Positions 43,776 to 52,994 of a stretch of DNA of 58,273 nt are shown piece by piece. Both the position numbers and the translations under genes were made by a program. Every line of letters begins with the position of its first letter. Position 1 is the first letter of the stretch. The DNA lies in contig NZ_VKHP01000022.1 of the NCBI RefSeq assembly GCF_010811875.1, positions 1 to 58,273 on the forward strand. The letters run 5' to 3'. The stretch comes from Bradyrhizobium uaiense (GTDB taxonomy: Bacteria; Pseudomonadota; Alphaproteobacteria; Rhizobiales; Xanthobacteraceae). The notes beneath the pieces were generated by a model. The model did not search any database. It was not told the origin of the DNA and was given only the letters and a program-made list of their open reading frames with translations.

Positions 43776-44770
43776 TGAGTCTTGCGCCCGGGATAGACGA
43801 ATGGCTTCACGTAATCCTGCGGGATGAAGCGCTCATCGATGTATTTGGCGGCGTCGTAGAACTCCTTCTGGTTGCCGACATCGATCTCGAGCTGCTGGGT
43901 GTCGTGGATCGCCTTCGGATCGATCGCCGGATTGGCGTCCCAGACGTCGTCCTCCTGATAGATGGCGCGCTTCACCGCCTCCGGATTGATCTTCAGGTGG
44001 GCCTGCAGCCAGGGCAGGTATTCGTCGTAATGCGCCTTGGCGTAGGTGTAGGATTTGAAGTAGGCCCGCAGGCCCCGCCGCAGCAGATCGGGATCGTTCG
44101 CGATCACCGTGTCGCCCGCGATCAGGACGCCGGTGTGATAGGTCGGCAGGTAATCCCAGGCACGTGCGAGCGTGGTCGAGACTCCCTCGATCTCCCCGAG
44201 CGCCGCGAAGGGCTGATGGATGATGGTGGCGTCGACCTGGCTGGTTTCGAGCGCGCCGTAGGCTTTTTCGGTTGCGCCGGCAGCAAAAAGCGTCACGTCG
44301 CGGTCGGGATCGAGACCTTCGGCTCTCAGGAGGTAGCGAGCGACTGACGCGAGGTTGCCGCTTGTGTCGGGCCCAACGCCGATCGTCTTGCCCTTCAGAT
44401 CCGCAAAGGACTTGATGCCCTTCCGGGCGATCAGAAAATAAGGTCCCTTCGAGCGGAAGGCGGCGGAGACGATCTTGATCGGCGCTCCCAAGGCCGCAGC
44501 GCGCAGATAGACGCTGGTCGGACCAAAGGCGAAGGTCACATCGCCGCGCGAGGTGGCTGTGACCGGATCTTGCGTCCCCACAAACTCAACGTTCAAACCT
44601 TCTTCGGCGAAGAACCCCTTCTCCACGCCGAACACGATGGGCTGCTGCGTATAGCTTGTCGTATCCTGAAGCTTGAGGGTCTTCTTCTCCTCTGTACCGG
44701 CCGCCGCAGAGATGCCGAGAGCGAGTGCGGTCAAAACAAGAAGACGAGCCGAAAGGCTTGGTGAGAACAT
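43772..44770 (-). CDS. ABC transporter substrate-binding protein, SsuA/NMT1-type
   Basis: 332 aa. Signal peptide 'LSARLLVLTALALGISAAAG'. The mature part begins 'KTLKLQDTTSYTQQPIVFGVEKGFFAEEGLNVEFV', the opening of SsuA/TauA/THI5-type receptors, with 'VTATSRGDVTFAFGPTSVYLRAAALGAPIKIVSAAF' and 'FADLKGKTIGVGPDTSGNLASVARYLLRAEGLDPDRDV'. AAGGGA lies 6 nt before the ATG. It probably binds an aliphatic or aromatic sulfur or nitrogen compound that the neighbouring LLM monooxygenases then attack. Confidence 0.9.
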   Translation of the reverse strand: MFSPSLSARLLVLTALALGISAAAGTEEKKTLKLQDTTSYTQQPIVFGVEKGFFAEEGLNVEFVGTQDPVTATSRGDVTFAFGPTSVYLRAAALGAPIKIVSAAFRSKGPYFLIARKGIKSFADLKGKTIGVGPDTSGNLASVARYLLRAEGLDPDRDVTLFAAGATEKAYGALETSQVDATIIHQPFAALGEIEGVSTTLARAWDYLPTYHTGVLIAGDTVIANDPDLLRRGLRAYFKSYTYAKAHYDEYLPWLQAHLKINPEAVKRAIYQEDDVWDANPAIDPKAIHDTQQLEIDVGNQKEFYDAAKYIDERFIPQDYVKPFVYPGRKTQ

Positions 44771-44821
44771 GATCGATCCCTTAGAACGAGCGATGACTGG
44801 AAGACGCGAAACCGGGATCGG

Positions 44822-45664
44822 TCAGACGTATTTCCACTTGAGCAAGACACGCCGTTCGACCAGATCCACTAGATAGATGATCAGCAATGCGATCGACGTA
44901 ACGAGAATGACGAGGGCGAAGACACCGGCCGTGTCGTAGATACCCGAGAGCTTGTTGAGGAGGTTGCCGACGCCGGCCTTGGAGGCGACGATCTCGGCGA
45001 ACAGGGTTGCAAGCAGACAGGTCGCCGCCTCGATGCGGACCGCGGCGACGATCGATGGCGCGGCTGACGGCAGCACCACTTTCCAGATGATTTGCCGCTG
45101 CGTCGCTCCGAGCGCGCGTGCGACCTTGATATGACTATCCTGTACCTGCTTGATGCCAGCGATCGTATTGAAAACGAACAGGAAGTAGCAAAACAGGAAG
45201 ATGATGAACACCTTGTGTTCGAAGCCGAGGCCCAGATAGAGGGTGAGAAGCGGAATGATGGTGACCTTCGGGATCGCCATGAACCAGATCAGGAACGGGT
45301 TGAGAAACCGATGCACCTTCGGGAACAGGCCCATGGCGATGCCCGTCGCAATGCCGAGGATCGCGCTGATCCCCACGCCAACGCCCGCTTCGGCGAGCGT
45401 CACCGAGAGGTGAAAGAGCAAATTCTCTCTGGTGAAGAGCTGAGGGAAAGCAGCAAGAATCTGGGTCGGCGAAGCCAGATAGATTCGTTTAACTGCGCCG
45501 CTATCGACCGCTATCTGCACTCCGAGCAGGATCGCGGCGACCACCAGTATCTGAATGATGACGATCCACGGAAGTTTAGCGGCGAGCGAGCGCAGCGTTG
45601 TGCGGCCGTCCCTGTCTGTGGTCGTCTGAACATCAACAGCGGATTCGATCGACTCGACTGACAT
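44822..45664 (-). CDS. ABC transporter permease, SsuC/TauC-type
   Basis: 280 aa from the second Met (45664), since AGGG is 7 nt before it and only 1 nt before the Met at 45670. Six hydrophobic segments, with the cytoplasmic EAA loop 'KVARALGATQRQIIWKVVLPSAAPSIVAAVRIEA' in the usual place. It is the first gene of the operon permease-receptor-ATPase-LLM-LLM on the minus strand. Confidence 0.92.
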   Translation of the reverse strand: MSVESIESAVDVQTTTDRDGRTTLRSLAAKLPWIVIIQILVVAAILLGVQIAVDSGAVKRIYLASPTQILAAFPQLFTRENLLFHLSVTLAEAGVGVGISAILGIATGIAMGLFPKVHRFLNPFLIWFMAIPKVTIIPLLTLYLGLGFEHKVFIIFLFCYFLFVFNTIAGIKQVQDSHIKVARALGATQRQIIWKVVLPSAAPSIVAAVRIEAATCLLATLFAEIVASKAGVGNLLNKLSGIYDTAGVFALVILVTSIALLIIYLVDLVERRVLLKWKYV

Positions 45665-45823
45665 GACCATGCCCTAATACGCTACGGGCGGTGATCACGC
45701 TTGCGACCGTACCCTTGCAGTGCAAGCAAACTAGACCATTTCGGCAGACAAGATATTCCATAGTTTGAGGCCACACGTGATGACACATCTCGTAAAGGCC
45801 CGCGCGACAGTGAAGGAATGCAG
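45665..45823. promoter_or_regulatory. Divergent promoter region of the ABC/LLM operon and the aldo/keto reductase
   Basis: About 160 nt separate the two start codons, so both promoters and any shared operator must be here. TTGCAGTGCAA (45714-45724) is an 11-bp palindrome that could be the regulator site. No regulator gene lies next to the operon. Confidence 0.45.
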
Positions 45824-46855
45824 ATGAAATATGGAACGCTCGCGAACACCGGAATCCAAGTGTCGCGAATTGCCTTCGGGTGTTCAAGCTATGGATCGAA
45901 GGATTGGATGCCATGGACGCTGAGCGAGGAGCAGGCGCAAGATCATTATCGTCGTGCCTTTGAGGTTGGCTTTACCTTCTTCGATACCGCCGATTCCTAT
46001 TCGTCCGGCCTCAGCGAAGAGATTCTCGGGCGCGCGGTAAAGCGCTACGCCGGAGGACGGGATCAGGTCGTCATCGCGACCAAGGTATTTTTTGCGACGG
46101 GCACCGACGCCAATCAGAGAGGATTGTCGCGTAAGCATATCCGACACGCCATCGACGACAGCCTGCGTCGCCTCGGCACCGACTATGTCGACCTGTATCA
46201 GATCCACCGCCTCGATCCCCTTACGCCTTGCGAGGAGATCCTCGAGGGGCTCGATGCCGTGGTGCGAGCCGGCAAGGCACTGCACATCGGCGCATCGAGC
46301 ATGCACGCGTTCCAGTTCGCCAAGCTGCAGGCGCTTGCACACGCCAACGGTCTGACGAAATTCGTCACCATGCAGAACAAGTATAATCTTCTCTATCGCG
46401 AGGAAGAGCGAGAGATGATTCCTCTCTGTCTCGATCAGGGTGTCGGAGTCATTCCCTACAGCCCGCTTGCGCGGGGACTGCTCGCCGGCAGCCGCCGCGA
46501 CAACACCGAGCGCTCACGCGTCGTGAAGGACTTCTCGCGTCCGGAAGACGACGCGGTGATCGATCGCGTATTCGCCGCGGCGCAGGCGCGCGGCTGCAAG
46601 CCCGCCCAGGTCGCGCTTGCCTGGTTGCTGCACAACCCAGCCGTGACGGCCCCCATCCTCGGCGCGACCAAGCTCCACCACATCGACGATGCCGTTGCCG
46701 CGCTCGATATCCAGTTCACCGATCAGGAGCTCGACACCCTCGAAGAGGCCTACCGTCCGCAACAGGTTCAGCACGATCGCAATGAGCAATTGCAGTCCGG
46801 GCAGACCGCGGCGGCCGAGCTCAAGCGCCTGTTTCGCCGGTCTGCCGGGAGGTGA
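45824..46855 (+). CDS. Aldo/keto reductase
   Basis: 343 aa from ATG 45824, chosen because AAGGA is 6 nt upstream (the Met at 45818 would be directly at it). AKR tetrad intact: D54 and Y59 in FDTADSYSSG, K87 in VIATKVF, H128 in YQIHRLD. NADPH-binding 'GVIPYSPLARGLLAG' and 'ILGATKLHHIDDAV' fit the AKR family. It is transcribed away from the ABC/LLM operon and may reduce an aldehyde formed by the monooxygenases. That link is inferred from position only. Confidence 0.9.
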   Translation: MKYGTLANTGIQVSRIAFGCSSYGSKDWMPWTLSEEQAQDHYRRAFEVGFTFFDTADSYSSGLSEEILGRAVKRYAGGRDQVVIATKVFFATGTDANQRGLSRKHIRHAIDDSLRRLGTDYVDLYQIHRLDPLTPCEEILEGLDAVVRAGKALHIGASSMHAFQFAKLQALAHANGLTKFVTMQNKYNLLYREEEREMIPLCLDQGVGVIPYSPLARGLLAGSRRDNTERSRVVKDFSRPEDDAVIDRVFAAAQARGCKPAQVALAWLLHNPAVTAPILGATKLHHIDDAVAALDIQFTDQELDTLEEAYRPQQVQHDRNEQLQSGQTAAAELKRLFRRSAGR

Positions 46856-46895
46856 CGGTTACGCCTGTGCTTCAGCACCGGACGCAAAACTCGAT

Positions 46896-47024
46896 GTCGT
46901 CCCGGGCAAGCGAAGCGCGACCCGGGATCGATAACCACAAATGCCGATTGGTTTGCGAAGTGGGGCCACAACTCGTTGCAACAACGAACGGCTGTGGTTG
47001 GGTCCCTGCTTTCGCTGGGACGAC
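46896..47024. repeat. Nested palindromic repeat (GTCGTCCCGGGC type)
   Basis: 129 bp bounded by GTCGTCCC (46896-46903) and GGGACGAC (47017-47024). A second inverted pair, AACCACA (46933-46939) and TGTGGTT (46993-46999), sits inside, as does a direct CCCGGG pair. It lies between two converging genes and resembles widespread Bradyrhizobium intergenic elements. Confidence 0.8.
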
Positions 47025-47042
47025 AACAGCATTTGCCGCTCC

Positions 47043-47813
47043 CTACGCCGCGCGCCGCCGCTCGCGCAGCGCGTCGCCGAATGCCTCGAACAGCGCGCGG
47101 TTGATCGGATTGCGCTGCGGATCGTATTCGGCGTGCCACTGCACGCCGAGCGCAAAGCCGGGGGCATCGGCGATGCGGATCGCCTCGATGGTGCCGTCCT
47201 CGGCGACACCCTCGATCACGACGCGCTTGCCGGGCTCGAGGATGCCCTGGCCGTGCAGCGAATTGACGCGAATGGTCTCGCGGCCGAGGATCTTTGCGAA
47301 TGCACCACCGGGCGTCAGTGCGACGTCGTGCCGGTCGGCGAACACCACGGTCGGATCGGGATGGATTTCGCCGTTCTCGAGCCGCGGCATCCGGTGGTTC
47401 ATGCGGCCGGGAATTTCGCGGATCTCCGGATGCAGCGAGCCGCCGAACGCGACGTTCATCTCCTGGAGGCCGCGGCAGATGCCAAAGATCGGCACCCCGC
47501 GCGCGACGCAGGCCTCCGACAACGCCAGCGCCACGTCGTCGCGGTGGATGTCGTAGGGCTCGTGAGCGGCGCAAGGTTCGATGTTGAAGCGCGTCGGATG
47601 GACATTGGCGCGGGCCCCGGTCAGGACGACGCCATCGACCACGTCGAGCAAGGCACCAACCTCGGTGATTTCGGGGCTCCCGGCGAACATCAGGGGCACG
47701 GCCCCCGAGACCTCGGCAACCGCGCGCAGGTTGCGCTCTCCGACCATCTGGACCGTGAAACGATTTTCGATGCGATGGGCGTTTCCGATCACGCCGACCA
47801 CGGGCCGTCTCAT
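47043..47813 (-). CDS. Class I GATase-like gamma-glutamyl hydrolase (PuuD family)
   Basis: 256 aa from ATG 47813 (MRRPVVGVIG); the start at 47831 adds 6 residues. Catalytic C113 is in 'IFGICRGLQEMN', with H227 and E229 in 'GVQWHAEYDP', the standard triad of peptidase C26. 'LTGARANVHPTRF' is the PuuD-like loop. PuuD cleaves gamma-glutamyl-GABA in putrescine breakdown; related proteins act on other gamma-glutamyl amides. The exact substrate is not shown by context. Confidence 0.85.
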   Translation of the reverse strand: MRRPVVGVIGNAHRIENRFTVQMVGERNLRAVAEVSGAVPLMFAGSPEITEVGALLDVVDGVVLTGARANVHPTRFNIEPCAAHEPYDIHRDDVALALSEACVARGVPIFGICRGLQEMNVAFGGSLHPEIREIPGRMNHRMPRLENGEIHPDPTVVFADRHDVALTPGGAFAKILGRETIRVNSLHGQGILEPGKRVVIEGVAEDGTIEAIRIADAPGFALGVQWHAEYDPQRNPINRALFEAFGDALRERRRAA

Positions 47814-48091
47814 TATTGAAGTCTCGCGCAATGATTTTTCTAAGTTTGCGACGTTGCGGAGGCGATCATGCCTTCGAGTTCCCGCCGGATCAACCGTCTA
47901 TATCTGCACAAGGGGGCTTGCAGTCCTGCACAGATTCGCCCCAGGGAAGCCCAGATCCGGCCCGGCGCCCGGCGGTCGTGCCGGATGCCACGGCGCGTCA
48001 GCGGCAAACCGGCACGGTCCGGGCAGCTTGATCCCGGCGGGATTTTCGCCAAAGACTGCTCCGGACACCGTCCGCGAAGGGGGAATCACCC

Positions 48092-49234
48092 GTGACTGAC
48101 TCGGCTGACAATCGCCTGCAGGCCCGTAGCGACATGGCGTGGGCGATCGCCGTCGGCGGAATCGGCGCCGTGCTGTTCGCCGCCCTCCTGATGTTCGCCT
48201 GGCATTTCGCCGCAACCCTGTTCCTGCTGTTCGCGGGCATGCTGCTCGGGGTCGCCCTGAATGCCATGGCCACCCTGCTCGGCCGGCTGACCGGGCTGCC
48301 GCACGCGTTGCGGCTTGCAATCGTCTGCCTGGCGATGGCTGGGCTCTTGTCCGGCATCGTGTTCCTCGGCGGCACCACGATCGCACAGCAGGCCACGGTG
48401 CTGAGCAACACGATCAAATCGCAGCTCGGCAGCGTCAAGGAGTTCCTCGAGCAGCATGGCGTCGATACCAGCTATCTCGATTTCACCAATGCCGCCGGCG
48501 AGGCGAAGCCGGAAGGTACCGCCGTGACGACAACGACAACGACGCCGGCAGCGTCGCAGTCCCATGGCATCCCCGGCGCCGGCGCACTGGCCTCCAGCGG
48601 CGGCGCTATCATCAGTCAGACACTGAAGGTGCTGCTCGGCACGGTCAGCGTCGTCGGCAATTTCTTCATCGTGCTGTTTCTCGGGCTCGCCTTCGCGGCC
48701 CAGCCGAGTATCTACCGCGCCGGGCTGTTGTTCATCGCGCCGGCCAAATACCGCGCGCAGGCAACTATCATCGTCGATCGCATCGGCGAGACGCTGGAGC
48801 GCTGGCTGATCGCGCAGATCATCACGATGACCGCCGTATTCCTCGTCACCTGGATTGGCCTTGCCATCATCGGCATTCCGAGCTCGTTCATCCTCGGCAT
48901 CCAGGCCGGCCTGCTCGCCTTCATCCCGACGGTCGGGGCGATCCTCGGCGGGCTGATCGTGGTGCTGGCGAGCCTCGCGACAGGGTGGATCGCGGCGCTG
49001 TCCGCCTTCATCCTGTTCCTCGGCGTCCACGCACTGGAAAGCTACGTGCTGACGCCGATCATTCAGCGCCAGGCGCTCGACATCCCGCCCGCGACGCTGT
49101 TCGCGTTCCAGATCCTGCTCGGCGTCGTGTTCGGCATCTGGGGGCTAGCGCTGGCGCTGCCGTTGATGGCGATCGCCAAGGTGATGATCGATCACTTCAA
49201 GGCGGAGGATCAAGCGCCTGCGCGGGCAGCGTAA
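48092..49234 (+). CDS. AI-2E family transporter (PerM/TqsA-like)
   Basis: 380 aa. Hydrophobic segments near residues 10-30, 32-65 and 68-95, a soluble loop about residues 100-170 (here unusually rich in Thr in 'VTTTTTTPAASQSHG'), then 'FFIVLFLGLAFAAQPSIYRAGLLFIAPAKYRAQA' and 'FIPTVGAILGGLIVVLASLATG', the family signature with the YxGF/PTVGA-type block. Members export small molecules or Na+/H+; the 'AI-2' name is historical. No operon partners. Confidence 0.85.
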   Translation: MTDSADNRLQARSDMAWAIAVGGIGAVLFAALLMFAWHFAATLFLLFAGMLLGVALNAMATLLGRLTGLPHALRLAIVCLAMAGLLSGIVFLGGTTIAQQATVLSNTIKSQLGSVKEFLEQHGVDTSYLDFTNAAGEAKPEGTAVTTTTTTPAASQSHGIPGAGALASSGGAIISQTLKVLLGTVSVVGNFFIVLFLGLAFAAQPSIYRAGLLFIAPAKYRAQATIIVDRIGETLERWLIAQIITMTAVFLVTWIGLAIIGIPSSFILGIQAGLLAFIPTVGAILGGLIVVLASLATGWIAALSAFILFLGVHALESYVLTPIIQRQALDIPPATLFAFQILLGVVFGIWGLALALPLMAIAKVMIDHFKAEDQAPARAA

Positions 49235-49241
49235 ACGCCCG

Positions 49242-49538
49242 TCAGGTGGTCAGCACCGTCTCGGTGTGCTCGACCTCCGGCGCCGCCGCGAAATAGGGGC
49301 CGACCAGCGCGCGCCAGGCGGTGAAATCCTCGGAGCCGCGGAAATCGACGGTGTGGTTCTCCAGCGTCTCCCACTTGGCCACGAGACGGTAGCGCGACGG
49401 CTTCTCGATCGAGCGGTGCAGTTCAAACCCCTTGCCGCCCTTGGCGCGCAGGAACAGCGGGCGCGCCTTGGCCACCGCAGCCTCAAAATCCTTCTCGCTG
49501 CCGGGCTTGACGTCGATCTGCGCGATTTCCGTGATCAT
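49242..49538 (-). CDS. Antibiotic biosynthesis monooxygenase (ABM) domain protein
   Basis: 98 aa. 'MITEIAQIDVKPGSEKDFEAAVAKARPLFLRAKGGKGFELHRSIEKPSRYRLVAKWETLENHTVDFRGSEDFTAWRALVGPYF' is the full ABM ferredoxin-like fold. ATG 49538 matches the family start. These are small dimers that often degrade or protect against quinones or heme. Function unknown here. Confidence 0.85.
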   Translation of the reverse strand: MITEIAQIDVKPGSEKDFEAAVAKARPLFLRAKGGKGFELHRSIEKPSRYRLVAKWETLENHTVDFRGSEDFTAWRALVGPYFAAAPEVEHTETVLTT

Positions 49539-49605
49539 TGGGCTTTGGCCTCGCTTTATTGGTTTCCCTTGGGCAAGGCCCGTCTCTAGCGCAGCCGGCA
49601 CAAAA

Positions 49606-49632
49606 GCAAAAGGCGCCCTCCGCGGGCGCCTC
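49606..49632 (-). terminator. Minus-strand terminator after the small membrane protein
   Basis: GGCGCCC (49612-49618) pairs with GGGCGCC (49624-49630). The plus-strand AAAA before it gives a T run on the minus strand, right after the stop of the gene at 49654. Confidence 0.75.
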
Positions 49633-49653
49633 CTCCGTCGAATTTGCAGCGGC

Positions 49654-49902
49654 TCAGCCGAACAGCAAGACCGTACCGACAACCATCAGCATCACGCCGA
49701 GCAGCATCGCGATCGGCCATCGGCTCTTCGGCGGCTCATATCGCCCTTGCGCGCGCCGTTCGGCGATCAGCGCGGTCTCGTATTCATCCGAGTCCGAAAA
49801 CAGGCAAGCGAAGCCGCTGCGCGCGGAAACCGCGTCGGCTTCGAGCGACATCAGGGCTGATTGCGGATTGCGGGTGCGGATCGACTCCATGCCCGAAAGC
49901 AT
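49654..49902 (-). CDS. Small C-tail-anchored membrane protein, unknown
   Basis: 82 aa. A polar N-terminal 60 residues (SIRTRNPQSALMSLEADAVSARSGFACLFSDSDEYETALIAERRAQGRYEPPKSR) is followed by one hydrophobic helix at the very end (WPIAMLLGVMLMVVGTVLLFG). It would be anchored by its C-terminus, with the N-terminus in the cytoplasm. The Met at residue 5 is an alternative start. No family recognised. Confidence 0.6.
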   Translation of the reverse strand: MLSGMESIRTRNPQSALMSLEADAVSARSGFACLFSDSDEYETALIAERRAQGRYEPPKSRWPIAMLLGVMLMVVGTVLLFG

Positions 49903-49934
49903 GGGATCGAATGGTTAACCTGTCGTTACCGCAC

Positions 49935-51152
49935 TCACAGGCGGGCGGTCGCCGGCTTTTGCCGCGCCGATGCGGACAGGCCCGCGGTCTTGCGTCGCCA
50001 ATTCTCCAGCGAGAGCGGCAGCTCCTCAGCAGCCTCGACCCGGTTCCGGCCGCCGCGCTTGGCCTGGTAGAGCGCGGTGTCGGCCGAGGCCAGCAGCACC
50101 TCGAGCTCGGTCCCGGCAGGCCCACCGGCGACGCCGATGCTGACCGTGGTGTCGACCGCGCCGTCTTCGCAAGTGATGTTGCTGTTCTCGAAGGCCTCAC
50201 GCACCCGCTCGGCGACCAGCACGCCCTCCTCCAGCGAGCACGGCAGCAGCGCCGCGAATTCCTCGCCGCCGATCCGGCCCGACAGATCGCTGATCCTGAG
50301 ATTGTTGACCACCACGGCGGAGAACAGTTTCAGGATCTCGTCACCCGCGGGATGGCCGAACCGGTCGTTGATCGACTTGAAGTGATCGATGTCGAAGATC
50401 ATCACGGTGACAGGCCGGCCGCCATTGGCCTCGCGTTCGATCACGCGCGCGCAGGCCTCGGAGAAGCCGCGGCGATTGAGCATGCCGCACAACGGATCGA
50501 TCGACGCAGCGGTCTTGTGCACGGCCACGGCGCGGTCCGACACCATCATGAAGATCACGAACACCGTGCCGATCGCGTATAGCACGAGTTCGATCGAGAA
50601 CAGCGTGACCCAGAAGGTGCTGATGAAATTCTGGCCGTTCAGTCGCAGCAGGTCGCCGACCAGGATCGGCAGCATCAGGACACAGCCATGAGCAACCGGG
50701 ATGGCGATCGCAATCCAGCGCCGTTGCATCGCACGGCGGCGCTCGCTCCAGAGTTCAGAGGCGGTCAGCGCGGCATAGATCGCGACGATCCCGGCGCCGA
50801 TGGTCAGCCGCATCGCCGGATCCGCCACCGTCGTCATGGCGCCGATCCACGCGACCGGGCCGAGCACAAGGCCCAGCAGGTTGGCCTTGCGGCCGTGGAA
50901 GATCCGCGAGGCATTCCAGACCATGCCGCAGGCGGCGAAGCCGAACGCATTGAGGCCCAGCAAGACCATGGGATCGAGCGTCGAGCTGCCGACCGTCCAG
51001 AGCGCGACCGAGGTCGCGCCGAGCAAATAGGCCGTGCCCCACCATTTCAGCGCGGGAATGTTCTCCTGCCTGCCGAACAACCAGAGCATGGCGCCGAGCA
51101 TGCCCGCGACCATGGTGGCGAACAAATAAAGCGTCGATGGATCGAACGACAT
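49935..51152 (-). CDS. Diguanylate cyclase with N-terminal membrane sensor
   Basis: 405 aa. Six hydrophobic helices in residues 5-205 (a membrane sensor domain of unknown type), a linker, then the GGDEF domain from about residue 215. The active-site motif is GGEEF (295-299), so it should be active. The inhibitory I site RxxD (R286-D289) sits at the right distance, so c-di-GMP can feed back. c-di-GMP controls biofilm and motility in this group. No EAL partner nearby. Confidence 0.92.
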   Translation of the reverse strand: MSFDPSTLYLFATMVAGMLGAMLWLFGRQENIPALKWWGTAYLLGATSVALWTVGSSTLDPMVLLGLNAFGFAACGMVWNASRIFHGRKANLLGLVLGPVAWIGAMTTVADPAMRLTIGAGIVAIYAALTASELWSERRRAMQRRWIAIAIPVAHGCVLMLPILVGDLLRLNGQNFISTFWVTLFSIELVLYAIGTVFVIFMMVSDRAVAVHKTAASIDPLCGMLNRRGFSEACARVIEREANGGRPVTVMIFDIDHFKSINDRFGHPAGDEILKLFSAVVVNNLRISDLSGRIGGEEFAALLPCSLEEGVLVAERVREAFENSNITCEDGAVDTTVSIGVAGGPAGTELEVLLASADTALYQAKRGGRNRVEAAEELPLSLENWRRKTAGLSASARQKPATARL

Positions 51153-51330
51153 AGAGTCACCCCAGCCCGGTGTGATGCAACGTTCGCAGGCGCAATTAAT
51201 ACGGTGATGCAGCGCCAGTGCGAGACCGCAAGCTAGAAGGCCCGAGTTCCAATTTCGTTTGCTCGCACACGCAAGTTTTCATGAAAAACTGCGCTAATTC
51301 GCGTCGAAGCACGCCCGATTTGGGCACAGC

Positions 51331-51353
51331 AAAAAGGGCGCCTCGCGGCGCCC
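51331..51353 (-). terminator. Rho-independent terminator of rpsI
   Basis: GGGCGCC (51336-51342), TCGC loop, GGCGCCC (51347-51353). The AAAAA before it is a T run on the minus strand. Confidence 0.9.
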
Positions 51354-51401
51354 TCTGCAACTCGATGCACGCGACAATTGCCGCGAATTTTAGGACTCGA
51401 A

Positions 51402-51878
51402 TTAGCGCTTCGAGAACTGGAAGGACTTGCGGGCCTTGGCCTTGCCGTACTTCTTGCGTTCGACCGTGCGGGAGTCGCGGGTCAGGAAGCCGCCCTTCTT
51501 GAGGACGCCGCGCAGCTCGGGCTCGAAGTTGGTCAGCGCCTTCGAGATGCCGTGCCTGACAGCACCGGCCTGGCCGGACAGACCACCGCCGGCGACGGTG
51601 CAGATCACGTCGTACTGGCCGTTACGGGCGGCAGCGACCAGCGGCTGCTGGATCATCATGCGCAGCACCGGGCGGGCGAAGTAGACTTCGAACTCGCGGG
51701 TGTTGACCGAGATCTTGCCCGAGCCGGGCTTGACCCAGACGCGGGCGACCGCGTCCTTGCGCTTGCCGGTGGCGTACGCGCGATTGAACTTGTCGACCTT
51801 CTTGACGTACTTCGGCGCGTCGGGAGCGGCCGGCTTGACCTGCGAGAGCTGGTCGAGGGACTGCAACGTATCGGACAT
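51402..51878 (-). CDS. rpsI: 30S ribosomal protein S9
   Basis: 158 aa with the usual S9 core '[25 protein letters not shown]' and C-terminal '[25 protein letters not shown]', whose last residues contact the P-site tRNA. The N-terminal extension of about 33 residues ([20 protein letters not shown]) is normal for Rhizobiales. Its ATG shares the last A of the rplM stop (TAATG), so the two are translationally coupled. Confidence 0.97.
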   Translation of the reverse strand: MSDTLQSLDQLSQVKPAAPDAPKYVKKVDKFNRAYATGKRKDAVARVWVKPGSGKISVNTREFEVYFARPVLRMMIQQPLVAAARNGQYDVICTVAGGGLSGQAGAVRHGISKALTNFEPELRGVLKKGGFLTRDSRTVERKKYGKAKARKSFQFSKR

Positions 51879-52342
51879 TATGCGGCCCTCGTGTTCTTGC
51901 GATTCAGGGAAGCGATATCGACCTTCTCGGGGCTCTGGGCCTCGTGCGGATGCTCGGCACCCGGATAGACGCGCAGATTGCCCATCTGCATGCGGCCGAG
52001 CGGACCGCGCGGGATCATGCGCTCGATCGCCTTCTCGACGACGCGCTCGGGGAAGCGACCCTCGAGGATCTGCTTCGCGGTGCGCTCCTTGATGCCACCG
52101 ATGAAGCCGGTGTGCTTGTAGTAGACCTTCTGGTCGCGCTTGCGACCGGTCAGCACCACATGCGCGGCGTTGACGATGATGACGTTGTCGCCGCAATCGA
52201 CATGCGGGGTATAGGTGGGCAGGTGTTTGCCGCGCAGGCGCATCGCGACGAGCGTGGCGAGACGACCGACGACCAGACCCTTGGCGTCGATCACAACCCA
52301 CTTCTTCGTCACTTCGGCGGGCTTGGCCGAGAACGTGCTCAT
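51878..52342 (-). CDS. rplM: 50S ribosomal protein L13
   Basis: 154 aa. '[48 protein letters not shown]' and '[61 protein letters not shown]' match L13 throughout. First gene of the rplM-rpsI operon, with 1-nt overlap. It is an early-assembling large-subunit protein. Confidence 0.97.
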   Translation of the reverse strand: MSTFSAKPAEVTKKWVVIDAKGLVVGRLATLVAMRLRGKHLPTYTPHVDCGDNVIIVNAAHVVLTGRKRDQKVYYKHTGFIGGIKERTAKQILEGRFPERVVEKAIERMIPRGPLGRMQMGNLRVYPGAEHPHEAQSPEKVDIASLNRKNTRAA

Positions 52343-52495
52343 GTGTGAAATCCGTGAAAAAGAAATCGGCGCCGTATGCGCCGAACTGCGTGGCTTTCTA
52401 GAGAAGCCCCGACCGCACGTCAACGTCGATACGCAATAATTACATAAGCAAAAACAATGGCTTAAAAATATGGTGCAATAATACCGCGAAAAAGA

Positions 52496-52924
52496 CTATT
52501 GATTCGGAATGGAATAGGTCGCCGTGACATGGGCGATTGGATCGGGCGAGGTGCCGGACAGCAGGTTCACCTCGCCGACCGCGAGCCGCTTGCCGAGCTT
52601 GAGCAGCTTGGCGACCGCGAGCACGTCCTGGCCCGGCTGGCCCTTGCGCAGGAAATTGATGTTGAGGTTGGTGGTGACGGCAAGGCCGATCGGCCCGATC
52701 GCCGACAGCAGCACCACATACATCGCGAAATCTGCCAGCCCCATCAGGGTCGGCCCGGACACCGTGCCGCCCGGCCGCAGCATCCGCTCGCTGAAGCGCT
52801 GGCGCAGCAGGGCCGTCTCGCCGTCGGCGCTTTCGATCCTGATGTCATCGTGGGTGAATGCCTGCGGAAACTCCTTGCGCAGGAACTCCTCCAGGTCAGC
52901 CACGCTCATTTTCGCAATCGCCAT
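52496..52924 (-). CDS. PaaI-type hotdog-fold thioesterase
   Basis: 142 aa. 'FSERMLRPGGTVSGPTLMGLADFAMYVVLLSAIGPIGLAVTTNLNINFLRKGQPG' carries the hotdog central helix, with the acidic residue of the catalytic pair in 'GLADFAMY', and the strand 'VTTNLNINFLR'. It probably hydrolyses acyl- or aryl-CoA. The neighbouring enoyl-CoA hydratase is divergent. The Met 5 codons further in is an alternative start. Confidence 0.85.
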   Translation of the reverse strand: MAIAKMSVADLEEFLRKEFPQAFTHDDIRIESADGETALLRQRFSERMLRPGGTVSGPTLMGLADFAMYVVLLSAIGPIGLAVTTNLNINFLRKGQPGQDVLAVAKLLKLGKRLAVGEVNLLSGTSPDPIAHVTATYSIPNQ

Positions 52925-52994
52925 GCGGTCCCTGCCCTCGCTTCAGTCTGCCTGTTACATTAAGTTGTCACAGAGACCAAAGTGGAATTTCACC

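Noticed and set aside
48527..48560. Run of Thr codons in the AI-2E family gene as a possible frameshift or contingency repeat
   Set aside because: The ACN codons are mixed enough and the reading frame continues intact on both sides; it is more likely a plain flexible loop.
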